64,000 bases of DNA from JANLQX01 sp031418775 (GCA_031418775.1 JANOJN010000228.1:14376-78375); one strand, 5' to 3'; shown: positions 53,642-63,600, counted from the first letter of the stretch. Notes: generated from the sequence alone by a model not told the origin. Made by a program: numbers and translations.

Positions 53642-53671
53642 TCGGGAGCGCACCCGAAGGCGCGCTCCCGA
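53642..53671. terminator. Hairpin in the 53.6-53.9 kb gap
   Basis: TCGGGAGCGC and GCGCTCCCGA form a perfect 10-bp stem with a 10-base loop. It lies on the minus-strand path between the putative leader frame at 53792-53839 and the small gene starting at 53581, so it could end or attenuate transcription there. Confidence 0.55.
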
Positions 53672-53791
53672 CCTGAGTACTGCACTGGTAAGACTCACGC
53701 GTGAGCCAGCGGCATCGGAGGGGACCAGCATCCGAACAGCGAGCGTGAGGGTGGCCGGCGTTGGATTCGCCAGCGGGTCCAGCTGTGCCGA

Positions 53792-53839
53792 CTAGCGGCC
53801 AGCCACCTCCAGGGTCCCAAACAGTTGACTAGCGGAAAT
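53792..53839 (-). other. Possible 15-codon leader frame with perfect SD
   Basis: The 321-base gap 53582-53902 holds, on the minus strand, AGAAAGGAGGTGGTCCA (53857-53841), a near-full complement of the 16S rRNA 3' end. Right after it a frame from ATT codes ISASQLFGTLEVAGR and stops at TAG. ATT is a rare start, so translation is unproven. ACTAGCGG occurs twice nearby (53791, 53828). A hairpin follows at 53642-53671. I see no other RNA or gene in this gap. Confidence 0.25.
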
Positions 53840-53902
53840 TTGGACCACCTCCTTTCTCTGGTGTCGACATACTGCCACCACGCAGGGGCGGACGCCAGGG
53901 AT

Positions 53903-54328
53903 TTACGTCTTCGGACCTGCCGCCGGTCCGACCGCGCCGATCGCCACGAGATAGTTCAGTTCGCCGTCGAGCACCGCCTTCACGTGGGCGGGTTCGATGT
54001 CACGGCCGAGCGCCAGCATGCGCATCACCAGCGCGTCGACGGAATCCTCGTCGCCAACGACGACCGGTAGTCCGTCGGGTCCGAGCGAGGTGGCGACGCC
54101 ACGGGAGCCGAGGTCGGTCAGGTGCCAGTCGACGATGTCGCGGACGTCGCCGTAGGTGATCTGCGCGCGTACTGCATCGGGCAGTCGTGCTTCGATCCAG
54201 ACGACGGCCTCAGTCAGGTCGAAGACCGGCTCCGGGGTGAGGCCGTCCAGGCGACGGGTTTCGCGCCCGACCATCACCGCTGCGGTGATGAAGACGAGGA
54301 CGGCAGCGAGAACGGCGTAGGGAATCAT
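53903..54328 (-). CDS. Membrane-anchored conserved protein next to ftsY
   Basis: This encodes 141 residues. One N-terminal membrane helix (AVLAAVLVFITAAVMVG) is followed by a soluble domain with acidic helices: FDLTEAVVWIEARLPD, GDVRDIVDWHL, and DIEPAHVKAVL. The family is conserved-looking but uncharacterised. It starts 18 bases after ftsY on the same strand, so a link to membrane protein targeting is possible by context only. Confidence 0.65.
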   Translation of the reverse strand: MIPYAVLAAVLVFITAAVMVGRETRRLDGLTPEPVFDLTEAVVWIEARLPDAVRAQITYGDVRDIVDWHLTDLGSRGVATSLGPDGLPVVVGDEDSVDALVMRMLALGRDIEPAHVKAVLDGELNYLVAIGAVGPAAGPKT

Positions 54329-54346
54329 CTCGGTCGTGCGCGTCGA

Positions 54347-55498
<1,152 letters not shown>

Positions 55499-55673
55499 GG
55501 CCGACGAGCCTACGGGCCCTCTGGGCGCTTCCCCGCCGCCGACGCGGCGACGTGTGGCTGGTTGGCGCCCCGTTGTCCGGTTACGCGTGTCGCCAACCCG
55601 ACACTGTGGCGCCAACCGCCCACACAACGGGGGGTTGCGCCTGTCTCCGGTCCCCGCCGATAGCGTGGCCGAC

Positions 55674-56396
55674 GTGAGCATTCCCACCCCCCACCTCGAA
55701 GCTGCCGCCGGCGAGATCGCCGAGATCGTGCTGTTGCCGGGCGATCCGCTACGCGCCCAATTCATCGCCGAGAACTTCCTCGACGGCGCCACCTGTTACA
55801 ACCGGGTCCGCAACATGCTCGGCTTCACCGGCACCTACAAAGGGGTGCGGGTCAGTGTCCAGGGAACCGGCATGGGCATGCCGTCGATTTCCATCTACAC
55901 GACCGAGCTCATGAGGTTCTACGGCGTGAGGACCGCAATTCGCATCGGGTCATGCGGTGCCATCCTTCCGTCGGTGAAACTGGGGGATGTGATCATCGCC
56001 CTAAGTGCACATACGACATCGAACATGAACCGCCGCTATTTCCACGACATCGACTACGCCGCGACCGCGTCCTATGACCTCGTGCGTGCCGCGGCTGACA
56101 CCGCGGCTGCGGCGGGCATCGCCCACCACGTCGGGCCGATCCTCACCGGCGACGCGTTCTACGACGACGACATCACCACGTTCGAACTCCTCGGCAAGCA
56201 CGGCACTCTCGCCGTGGAGATGGAGTGCGCGGCGCTCTACACTATTGCCGCGCGCGAAGGCGCACGGGCGCTCGGAATGGCGACGGTGAGCGATCACCTT
56301 CTGAACCACGAAGTCATGTCGAGCGAGGAACGGCAGACCGGCCTCGTGTCGATGGTCCGGCTCGCGCTCGATACCGCGATCGTTCCTGCTCGCTGA
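55674..56396 (+). CDS. deoD: Purine-nucleoside phosphorylase DeoD
   Basis: This encodes 240 residues from GTG 55674 (MSIPTPHLEAAAGEIAE); the longer frame upstream is antisense to ftsY. The family blocks are LPGDPLRAQFIAENFL, GTGMGMPSISIYTTEL, RIGSCGAILP, VEMECAALYTIA and TVSDH. It is the trimeric/hexameric bacterial type, splitting purine nucleosides with phosphate for salvage. It converges on smc, with 18 bases between the stops. Confidence 0.95.
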   Translation: MSIPTPHLEAAAGEIAEIVLLPGDPLRAQFIAENFLDGATCYNRVRNMLGFTGTYKGVRVSVQGTGMGMPSISIYTTELMRFYGVRTAIRIGSCGAILPSVKLGDVIIALSAHTTSNMNRRYFHDIDYAATASYDLVRAAADTAAAAGIAHHVGPILTGDAFYDDDITTFELLGKHGTLAVEMECAALYTIAAREGARALGMATVSDHLLNHEVMSSEERQTGLVSMVRLALDTAIVPAR

Positions 56397-56414
56397 ACGA
56401 ACAACCGCCGCAGC

Positions 56415-59400
56415 TCAGGCGCGCGCGCCGATCTTCTCGCTGACCACCTTCGACGATCCGCCCGGCTGCATCGTGACGCCGTAGAGGCAGTCGGCGGCCT
56501 CCATGGTGCGCTTCTGATGCGACACCACGAGGAGCTGCGCTTCGCCGCGGAACTCGTCGAGGAGTGCGATGAAGCGGTGGAGGTTCACGTCGTCGAGTGC
56601 TGCCTCGACCTCGTCGAGGAGGTAGAACGGCGACGGACGCGACCGGAACACGGCGAACAGGAATGCCATCGCCGTGAGCGAGCGCTCGCCGCCCGAGAGC
56701 AGCGAAAGCTTGCGGACGTTCTTGCCGCTCGGACGAGCTTCCACCTCGATGCCCGTTTCCAGAGGATTGTCGGGATCGGTCAGACGAAGGCGACCGTGCC
56801 CACCGGGGAACAAGGTCGCGAAGAGCTGCTCGAAATTCGATTCGACATCGGCGTAGGCCGCCGTGAACACCGTGACGATCTCGTCGTCGATGGCCTTGAT
56901 CACCTTGACGAGATCGCGACGGGTGGCCTTCACGTCGTCAAGCTGGCTCTCGATCAAGGTATGGCGCTCCTGTAGTGCGGTGAACTCCTCGAGCGCCAGC
57001 GGGTTGATCGGACCGAGCAGACGAAGGTCGCGTTCGAGGTCGCGGACACGAGTTGTCGGCGAGGTCGCAGCGTCGGGCATGGGCGGGCACGGTGCCGCGA
57101 CGGCGACATCGGGCTCGACATCGAACTCGCGGCGGATGGAGGCGAGCAGCGTCTCGAGGCGGAGGCGGGTCTCCGCGTCGTCGATCTCCGCCCGCTGCAT
57201 GCGCTCGCGCAACTGCCCGAGCTCCTGCTCGGCGGCATGTCGTTCCTTTCGCAGGATGTCGAGCTTGCCGGATGCGGCGCGGGCGGCTTCGTTCTGACGG
57301 CGACGCGATTCCCGAAGGGCCACGATCCCGACCTCGAGCTGCTCCGCGCGCTCCATCACGATGGCATGCAACGACTCCGTGTGCTCCGCCAGATGATCGA
57401 GCTCGCGGCGACGGGCTTCCGCCTGCTCCCGCTCTTCGAGGAAATGCGCCAAACGGGTCTCGATCTCGTCGAGCCGTGAGCCGAGCAGCCGGCGCCGTTC
57501 CTCGATGCCGGCCGCCTGCACTTCCAGTTCGCGGCGGAGCGCGGCGACGGCGGCGGTCCGTGCATCGAGACGCTGCGCCGCCTCGCGCCGGGCGGCCTGG
57601 CGGGCCGAGATCTCGGCCTCGGCAACGACCAGCGCCGGAAGCGAGGCTTCGAGGCGTTCCGTGCGATCCTCGTCGGCGGCCAGCCGCTCGGTGAGTTCGA
57701 GACGCTGAGCGTGCAAGCTCTCCAGCTCTGCGGCGGCTTCGGCCCGATCGGCGATCAGGCGGGGCTGGGCGGTGCGCAACGAGGCAAGCGTGGACACGAG
57801 CCGCTGGTGGTCGCTGAGGCGCTCCTGCTCGAGGTCTCGGGCATCGGCCGTCACTCGACGCGCCGCCGCCAGCGCAGCACGGGTCTCGACCAGGGCGGCC
57901 GTCGCCGCTGCGGCATCGCGAGCCGCGGAAGACGACTTTGCCGACGCCTCTTCGCGGGCGGCTCCGGTCGCGCCGGACGAGCCGGTTCCGGCGCGCCACC
58001 CAGCCACACTGAAGCGGTCGCCCGTGCGGGTCACGACCACCGCAGCCGGGTTCGCGAGCGCCACGTCGAGCGCTTCGGTCCACCCACCGTCGACGACCAC
58101 TGCGGACCGCAGCAATGCGTCGAGGAGCGGGCCGACCGCCGGGTGCGACGAGCGGACGTGGGAACGGACAGCGGAGCCTCCGATCGCCGACACCGGGCCG
58201 ACATCGGTCGTGGCGAGAACCGCCCCGAGGGCGAGCACGGCTCCGGTCGTCCTGCCATCGTGGAGTCGGGCGAGTGCAGCGCGGGCCGCCTCGGCGTCGG
58301 CGACGACCACCGACGACACGGCTTCGCCGATTGCCGCCTCGAACGCAGACTCCCAGCCAGCATCGATGTCCACGAGATCGAGCAGGGTGCCGACGATCCC
58401 GTCGAGACCGGCGAGTCGTTTTGCGCCGGCCCGGGCACGGGCTTCGTCCAGCGCGGCGGTGAGGGCATCGAGTCGGGCCTGCCACGCCCGCCGCTCACCC
58501 TCGGCCTGACGCAGCGACTCCTCCGCTGTCGTGGCCGAGGCTTCGATGTTGGCCATCGCCGTTTCGGCCTCGACGCGCGCCGACGTGGCCGAAGAGACGA
58601 CGGGAGCATCTCCCGGGGACTCTCCCCCGGCTTCGCCGACAGCGGAGACCAACTCCTGCAGATCGGCCTCGAGTTTGGCGGCCTGTTCGTCGAGCCGGCT
58701 GACCCGGTCGCTCAGCACGACGTGGCGGCCATCGATCCGAGAACGCTCAGCGCGCGTACGATCTGCCGCTGACCGGGCGCCGTTCAGTTCGCCGCGGACC
58801 TGTGCCGCGGTCGGCCCGTCCCGGTCCCCGTCGTCGGTGTCGGCGCCCCACTGCTCCAAGAAGTGACTACGCGCTGTGGAAAGCGCGACCTCCTGATCAT
58901 CGAGCTCGTCGAAACGGGGAGGGAGATCCGAGGCAACGCGTTCGACCTCGTCGAGCTCAACGGTGAGTCGTGCCGCCTCCGAGGACAGCGTTTCCACCAC
59001 GCCCTGGTCGAGGAAAGCGTTCCGGTCGCGCTCGATCGAACGGCGGCGCTCCCCGAGGAACGCCAGCTGGCCACGGGCTTTCTGGTAGAGCGATTCGGCA
59101 CGGGTGAGCGCGTCGTTGATGTCCTCACCCGCGAACGGGTCGTCAACGTCCTCGGACCTGGTTCCCCCGCCCTGACCGAACACCGACAAATCGGCTTCTG
59201 CCAAGGCGACGTCGGCGTCGAGCCGCGAAAGGGCGGTTCGTAGTGCGGCCTCTCGCGTCGTGAACTCGGCCCTCTCACGGGCTGCGGTCTCGGCGCGGAC
59301 CCGAAGCCCGGCGAACTCGCGTCCGGCGACATGCAGACGGATCGCCGACAGCTCATGGCTCATCAGCTCGTGACGACGCGCCGACTCGGCCTGACGTTCG

Positions 59401-60014
59401 AGCGGTCGAAGCGTGCGTCGGATCTCCCGCAAGACGTCGTTGAGGCGTACGACGTTTGCCTCGGTTGCTTCGAGGCGTCGCTGGGCTCGTTCACGGCGCT
59501 TGCGGTACTTGAGGATGCCCGCCGCCTCTTCGACGACCGATCGGCGATCCTCGGGGCGCGAATCGAGGATGGCCGCGAGCTGACCCTGGCTGACGATGAC
59601 GTGCTGTTGACGACCGACTCCGGAATCGGAGAGCAGCTCTTGGATGTCGAGGAGTCGACACGGCACGTTGTTGAGCGCATAGTCGCTCTCACCGGTACGG
59701 AACAGCGTGCGAGTGATCGTGACTTCGGGGAGATCGACGGGGATGCGACCGGAGTGATTGTCGATCGTCAGGGTCACTTCGGCCCGACCGAGCGCAGCCT
59801 TCTTCGAGGTTCCGGCGAAGATGACGTCTTCCATCTTGTTCGACCGGATCGTGCGAGCGCCCTGGGCACCGAGCACCCAGGCGACAGCGTCGACGATGTT
59901 CGACTTCCCGGACCCGTTCGGGCCGACGACGACCGTAAGCCCGGGTTCGAGCTCGATCTGCGTCGTTTCCGCGAAGGATTTGAAGCCCTTCAGAGTCAGG
60001 GATTTGAGGAACAT
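56415..60014 (-). CDS. smc: Chromosome segregation SMC ATPase
   Basis: This encodes 1199 residues, the full SMC length. Walker A GPNGSGKS (32-39), two long coiled coils, a hinge near 520-680 (GLDGIVGTLLDLVD), signature LSGGERSL and Walker B YLLDEVEAALDD are intact. It organises and segregates the chromosome with ScpA/ScpB, which are not here. The ATG follows directly the end of an open frame (60015) and lies 117 bases from the opposed 21-bp repeat arrays, which may sit in its promoter region. Confidence 0.96.
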   Translation of the reverse strand: MFLKSLTLKGFKSFAETTQIELEPGLTVVVGPNGSGKSNIVDAVAWVLGAQGARTIRSNKMEDVIFAGTSKKAALGRAEVTLTIDNHSGRIPVDLPEVTITRTLFRTGESDYALNNVPCRLLDIQELLSDSGVGRQQHVIVSQGQLAAILDSRPEDRRSVVEEAAGILKYRKRRERAQRRLEATEANVVRLNDVLREIRRTLRPLERQAESARRHELMSHELSAIRLHVAGREFAGLRVRAETAARERAEFTTREAALRTALSRLDADVALAEADLSVFGQGGGTRSEDVDDPFAGEDINDALTRAESLYQKARGQLAFLGERRRSIERDRNAFLDQGVVETLSSEAARLTVELDEVERVASDLPPRFDELDDQEVALSTARSHFLEQWGADTDDGDRDGPTAAQVRGELNGARSAADRTRAERSRIDGRHVVLSDRVSRLDEQAAKLEADLQELVSAVGEAGGESPGDAPVVSSATSARVEAETAMANIEASATTAEESLRQAEGERRAWQARLDALTAALDEARARAGAKRLAGLDGIVGTLLDLVDIDAGWESAFEAAIGEAVSSVVVADAEAARAALARLHDGRTTGAVLALGAVLATTDVGPVSAIGGSAVRSHVRSSHPAVGPLLDALLRSAVVVDGGWTEALDVALANPAAVVVTRTGDRFSVAGWRAGTGSSGATGAAREEASAKSSSAARDAAAATAALVETRAALAAARRVTADARDLEQERLSDHQRLVSTLASLRTAQPRLIADRAEAAAELESLHAQRLELTERLAADEDRTERLEASLPALVVAEAEISARQAARREAAQRLDARTAAVAALRRELEVQAAGIEERRRLLGSRLDEIETRLAHFLEEREQAEARRRELDHLAEHTESLHAIVMERAEQLEVGIVALRESRRRQNEAARAASGKLDILRKERHAAEQELGQLRERMQRAEIDDAETRLRLETLLASIRREFDVEPDVAVAAPCPPMPDAATSPTTRVRDLERDLRLLGPINPLALEEFTALQERHTLIESQLDDVKATRRDLVKVIKAIDDEIVTVFTAAYADVESNFEQLFATLFPGGHGRLRLTDPDNPLETGIEVEARPSGKNVRKLSLLSGGERSLTAMAFLFAVFRSRPSPFYLLDEVEAALDDVNLHRFIALLDEFRGEAQLLVVSHQKRTMEAADCLYGVTMQPGGSSKVVSEKIGARA

Positions 60015-60130
60015 TCAGCGGGAGAGCCTTCCACAACCCAACATGTTGACCATCCTGGGGATGACGGGGGCAGACCTGTGGAAAACGCCGCGAACGTCGT
60101 GGTGCGGCCTGTGGATCACCCTCCGCGACC

Positions 60131-60279
60131 GCCGCACATCAGCCCGTTTCTGCCGCACATCACCCACGCTCCGCCGCACATCACGCACTTCGGCGTCGAA
60201 AAGCCCCCTTTTTCCCTGATCTGCGGCAGAAAGGCCCTGATCTGCGGCAGAAAGGCCCTGATGTGCGGCAGAGAAGGGC
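60131..60279. repeat. Two opposed arrays of three 21-bp repeats
   Basis: GCCGCACATCA starts at 60131, 60152 and 60173, exactly 21 bases apart. Its reverse complement form TGATCTGCGGC or TGATGTGCGGC starts at 60217, 60238 and 60259, again exactly 21 apart. About 34 bases separate the arrays, so a long hairpin or cruciform can form. They lie in the 290-base gap between mutM and smc. A minus-strand frame of 100 codons (60317-60015) reads the units as heptad repeats, but it starts inside mutM and has no ribosome site. Confidence 0.9.
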
Positions 60280-60304
60280 CGGTGCGTGAGCGCCGGATTA
60301 GCCT

Positions 60305-61129
60305 TCAGCGCTGGCATTTCGGGCAGAAGACGGCGGAGCGCCCGGCCACGATGACGCGCCGGAGAAGTGCTCCACACCGTGGACAGCCGTGGCCCGCTCG
60401 GGCGTGGACCCGATGAGCGCCGCCGTAGATGCCCGGCTGGCCCCAGAGGTCGACGTACTGGCCATCGCCGAGGGTCGAGCCTCGCGCCTCGATTCCCTCC
60501 TCGAGCACCTGGAGGAGCGCGACCCGAAGGCGTTCGACCGCCGGCCGGGTGAGAGCCATCGCGCGCTTCGTCGGACGAACACCAGCAACGAAGCACGCCT
60601 CGTCGGCGTAGATGCTCCCGACCCCGGCAAGCGTTGTCTGGTCAAGAAGTGCGCCCTTCACCGCAGTTCGACGGCCGCGGAGAGACGCTCGAAAGCCCGG
60701 TCCGTCCAAAAGGGCGACGAGGGCGTCGGGGCCGAGGTGGGCGAGTTCGGGGACATCGTCGGTGGTCACCCACATCTCGCCAAACGTCCGCGGATCGATG
60801 AACCGCAGTTCGCGACCGTCCTCAAGGCCGAACCGCACGTGGGTGTGCGGAGCCAACCGCTCATCGGACGACTCGGCGAGGCGCATCTGCCCACTCATCC
60901 GAAGGTGGACCACCAGCGTTCTGCCCGTCGATAGGTGTGCATACAGATACTTCCCAAGTCGTCCGAACGCAACGAACCGAGCACCTTCGGTTTCGCGGAC
61001 GAATCCTTGCGGGTCGTCGTAGCGACGGACGGAACGCAACCGTCCGAGGGTGGTGTTCACGATGGCGGCGCCACGAACGGATCGTTCGAGATCTCGTCGG
61101 AGCGTCTCGACTTCTGGCAGTTCAGGCAT
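60305..61129 (-). CDS. mutM: Formamidopyrimidine-DNA glycosylase MutM
   Basis: This encodes 274 residues. It opens with PELPEVETLRRDL, giving the catalytic N-terminal Pro and Glu3. K60 (GRLGKYL), the H2TH region (TTLAGVGSIYADEACF) and the C-terminal zinc finger (CPRCG and CPKC) are all there. It removes 8-oxoguanine and ring-opened purines. The ATG is embedded in a repeat array copying its own start sequence. It belongs to the rnc-mutM-smc run. Confidence 0.96.
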   Translation of the reverse strand: MPELPEVETLRRDLERSVRGAAIVNTTLGRLRSVRRYDDPQGFVRETEGARFVAFGRLGKYLYAHLSTGRTLVVHLRMSGQMRLAESSDERLAPHTHVRFGLEDGRELRFIDPRTFGEMWVTTDDVPELAHLGPDALVALLDGPGFRASLRGRRTAVKGALLDQTTLAGVGSIYADEACFVAGVRPTKRAMALTRPAVERLRVALLQVLEEGIEARGSTLGDGQYVDLWGQPGIYGGAHRVHARAGHGCPRCGALLRRVIVAGRSAVFCPKCQR

Positions 61130-61203
61130 CGGGCAGTTCAGGCTTCGGGCGATCAGGCTTCGGGCGATCAGGCATCGGGCAGTTCAGGCATCTGGCGATC
61201 AAG
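61123..61203. repeat. Repeat array made from the mutM start site
   Basis: On the minus strand, GCCTGAACTGCC-type units of 15-16 bases occur five times: GCCTGAACTGCCCGAT twice, GCCTGATCGCCCGAA twice, and the true start GCCTGAACTGCCAGAA. Upstream copies therefore recreate ATGCCTGAACTGCC, the first codons of mutM, including two extra ATGs. The array lies between rnc and mutM. The 45 bases from 61204 to rnc show nothing else. Confidence 0.85.
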
Positions 61204-61248
61204 GGTCGGCGGACGTTGACGGATCGACGGGCGGCGAGCGACGGAGCC

Positions 61249-61956
61249 TCAGACCGTGGCCTCGCCGGACTCGAAGGCATGCCAGGCAACGCTCGCCGCA
61301 GCCTGCTCGGCCTGCTTCTTCGAGCGCCCTTCGCCGGTCCCCCGGAGCACGCCGGCGACGAAGACCTCGGCCACGAACGACTTCGCATGATCGGGCCCGT
61401 CACCGCGGACGCGGTAGTTCGGCAACTGCTCGAAGCGTCGGGCGACAAGTTCCTGGAGCCGGGTCTTGTAGTCGCCCCCGCCCGGACCGGAGGAATCATC
61501 GTGGATCCGGTCACCAAGGAGGCGGAGGACGAGTTGCTCGGCCGGTTCCCAGCCGCCGTCGAGGTAGACCGCGCCCATCACCGCTTCGAGCGCGTCGGAC
61601 AGGATCGACGGTTTCGTCCGGCCTCCCGTCGCGTCTTCGCCCTTGCCGAGCAGCAACCGGTCGCCGAGTCCGAGGTCATCGCCGACCTCGGCGAGGCTCT
61701 GCGCGTTCACGACCGCCGCCCGCAGTTTGGCCAGGTCGCCCTCGGGAAGGCCCGGATACTTCCTGTAGATGTGGTTGGTGACCGCCAGTCCGAGCACTGC
61801 GTCGCCGAGGAACTCGAGACGCTCGTTGCTCTCTTCGCCGTTCTCCGCGCACCAGGAACGATGCGCCAGAGCCCGCCGCAGAAGGGTCTGGTCCGTGAAG
61901 TCATATCCCAGGTTGGCGGCGAACTCCTGCGGTGACGTCGGGCGGGTCAGGGTCAC
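61249..61956 (-). CDS. rnc: Ribonuclease III
   Basis: This encodes 235 residues from GTG 61956. The signature NERLEFLGDAVLGL (44-57) carries the catalytic acids, with the second acidic site in SDALEAVMGAVYLD. The C-terminal double-stranded RNA-binding domain runs from DYKTRLQEL to KKQAEQAAASVAW. It processes rRNA and structured RNAs. It starts 20 bases after the acpP stop in the usual plsX-acpP-rnc order. Confidence 0.96.
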   Translation of the reverse strand: MTLTRPTSPQEFAANLGYDFTDQTLLRRALAHRSWCAENGEESNERLEFLGDAVLGLAVTNHIYRKYPGLPEGDLAKLRAAVVNAQSLAEVGDDLGLGDRLLLGKGEDATGGRTKPSILSDALEAVMGAVYLDGGWEPAEQLVLRLLGDRIHDDSSGPGGGDYKTRLQELVARRFEQLPNYRVRGDGPDHAKSFVAEVFVAGVLRGTGEGRSKKQAEQAAASVAWHAFESGEATV

Positions 61957-61975
61957 GAGGGAAGGGCTGACTTCT

Positions 61976-62239
61976 TCAGAGCTTGGCGACGACGTAGTCC
62001 ACCGCGTCGCGAACGGTCTTGAGGTCCTGGAGGTCTTCGTCGTCGATGTGGAAGCCCGGCTTCGTGCGCCCGATCTCTTCTTCGAGCGCCTCGACCAACT
62101 CGATCAGCGCCAGCGAGTCGGCGTCGAGGTCGTCGACGAATGACGCGCCTTCTGCGATCGCCGTGGGCTCGATTTCGAGGATGTCGGCGAGACGATCACG
62201 GACGATGGTCAACACGGCAGGACGGTCGAGGGTACTCAC
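61976..62239 (-). CDS. acpP: Acyl carrier protein
   Basis: This encodes 87 residues from GTG 62239 (VSTLDRPAVLTIV). S42 in the DADSLALIEL motif is the phosphopantetheine site. The protein is acidic and helical, as expected. It carries growing acyl chains for fatty acid synthesis and octanoate for LipB. It is followed by rnc. The gap to plsX holds a duplicated plsX end. Confidence 0.93.
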   Translation of the reverse strand: MSTLDRPAVLTIVRDRLADILEIEPTAIAEGASFVDDLDADSLALIELVEALEEEIGRTKPGFHIDDEDLQDLKTVRDAVDYVVAKL

Positions 62240-62304
62240 GGCCGGACACGTTAGTTCGTGACGCGGATTCTCTCCGGACCTGACGCCCGTTCGGGCAAGC
62301 GCTC

Positions 62305-62410
62305 TATGCCGGACGGACCGCCGTGCGCAGCGCCTCGACCAACCCGCCATTGACTCTGCCTAGGCCGGACGGACCGCCGTGCGCAGCGCCTCGACCAGGC
62401 CGCCGTTGAC
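62305..62410. repeat. 56-bp tandem duplication of the plsX 3' end
   Basis: Bases 62305-62354 repeat 62361-62410 with only a few differences. The second, inner copy is the real end of plsX (coding VNGGLVEALRTAVRPA and stop). The outer copy lies after the stop, in the plsX-acpP gap, as a decayed duplicate with period 56. It looks like a recent tandem duplication that left the gene intact. Confidence 0.9.
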
Positions 62411-63352
62411 CATGTCGCGGGCCACCTTGCAGGCGTTGAGCACGGCGAGGGCATTCGACGAGCCGTGGCTGATGATGGCCACGCCGTCGATGCCGAGGAG
62501 CATGGCGCCACCGTAGGTGTTGGGATCGAGTGCTTCGGTGAGGGGCAGTAGCGCGGGCAGGAGCACCTTGGCCGCGGTCTTGGTCTCCTCGTTGGCGAGA
62601 AAGGCCTCGAAGATCTTTCCGGCGAAGAACTTCATTCCGCCTTCGAGGGTCTTCAGCACGACGTTGCCGGTGAAGCCGTCGGTGACGATGACATCGACCT
62701 CGGTCGACATCACGTCGCGGCCCTCGACGTTGCCGATGAAGTTGACCCAGTCGCCGGCGGCGCCGGCGCGCAGCATCGCATTGGCTTCCTTGGCCAACGG
62801 ATTGCCCTTGCCGTCTTCCTCACCGATCGACAGCAAACCAACACGGGGACGCTCGATGCCGTAGCGCTGACGTGCGTAGACCGATCCCATCTGGGCGAAC
62901 TGCACCAGGAACTCGGCGGTGCACTCCGCGTTGGCGCCGGCGTCGAGCAACACCGTCGGGGTCGAACCGATCACCGGGATCGGCGTGGCGATGGCCGGCC
63001 TGGCCACACCCTTGATGCGGCCAATACGCAACAGAGCACTGGCCATCGTGGCGCCGGTGTTGCCGGCCGAGAGGAATGCACTTGCCTTGCCGTCTCGCAC
63101 GAGCTCGGCGGCACGGACCAACGATGAGTCCTTCATCGTGCGCACGGACTTCGCCGGGTCGTCGTCCATGGCGATCACCTGGGACGCCTCGAAGAGCGGA
63201 AGGCCGTGCGTGTCGCCGACGTCGGCCGCACGCCCGACGAGGATCACCGGGATGCCGGCCGCGACGGCCTGACGCGCACCTTCGAGGATCATCGACGGCG
63301 CGTTGTCGCCGCCCATCACATCGAGGGCGACCGGAAGTTGGAGATCAGCCAT
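62360..63352 (-). CDS. plsX: Phosphate acyltransferase PlsX
   Basis: This encodes 330 residues. The opening PVALDVMGGDNAP, the FLSAGNTGA block, GANAECTAEFLVQFAQMG and the ending VAIISHGSSNA are PlsX hallmarks. It makes acyl-phosphate from acyl-ACP for phospholipid synthesis at the membrane. It lies between rpmF and acpP in the conserved order. The 3' end is duplicated downstream. Confidence 0.95.
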   Translation of the reverse strand: MADLQLPVALDVMGGDNAPSMILEGARQAVAAGIPVILVGRAADVGDTHGLPLFEASQVIAMDDDPAKSVRTMKDSSLVRAAELVRDGKASAFLSAGNTGATMASALLRIGRIKGVARPAIATPIPVIGSTPTVLLDAGANAECTAEFLVQFAQMGSVYARQRYGIERPRVGLLSIGEEDGKGNPLAKEANAMLRAGAAGDWVNFIGNVEGRDVMSTEVDVIVTDGFTGNVVLKTLEGGMKFFAGKIFEAFLANEETKTAAKVLLPALLPLTEALDPNTYGGAMLLGIDGVAIISHGSSNALAVLNACKVARDMVNGGLVEALRTAVRPA

Positions 63353-63393
63353 AGGTGCGCTCTAGGGACGAACGGACCGGAGGGGCGACAGGA

Positions 63394-63573
63394 TCAGGCG
63401 ACGTCGATGGCCTGGCGGCCTTTGTACCAGCCGCAGTCCTTGCAGACTACGTGTGGCAGCTTGGCCACGCCGCAGTTGGGGCAGTTACTCCGGGCCGGGG
63501 CCGCGAGCTTCCAGTTCGCGGCGCGACGCATACGAACTTTGGATTGCGATTTGCGCTTCTTGGGGACGGCCAT
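63394..63573 (-). CDS. rpmF: Ribosomal protein bL32
   Basis: This encodes 59 residues from ATG 63573, with AAGGAAA upstream. It starts MAVPKKRKSQSKVRMRRA, then has the zinc ribbon CPNCG (C31, C34) and CKDCG (C44, C47), so it is the zinc-bound C+ form. It is a component of the large ribosomal subunit. It lies between DUF177 and plsX, a very common arrangement. Confidence 0.96.
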   Translation of the reverse strand: MAVPKKRKSQSKVRMRRAANWKLAAPARSNCPNCGVAKLPHVVCKDCGWYKGRQAIDVA

Positions 63574-63600
63574 GACCGGAGTTTCCTTGTCTGTTGCTGT

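Noticed and set aside
53841..53857. 16S rRNA 3' end fragment on the plus strand
   Set aside because: Only about 17 bases resemble the anti-Shine-Dalgarno tail and no other rRNA sequence is adjacent.
53582..53902. SRP RNA, tmRNA or tRNA near ftsY
   Set aside because: I searched by eye for the conserved SRP tetraloop region, tmRNA tag and tRNA T-arm patterns and saw none.
60131..60279. CRISPR-like array upstream of smc
   Set aside because: The units are 21 bp with no variable spacers of normal length, only three per side and opposed, with no cas genes.
60015..60317. 100-codon minus-strand frame ending at the smc start
   Set aside because: It begins inside mutM without a ribosome site and its heptad repeats simply reflect the 21-bp DNA repeats; kept only as a note.
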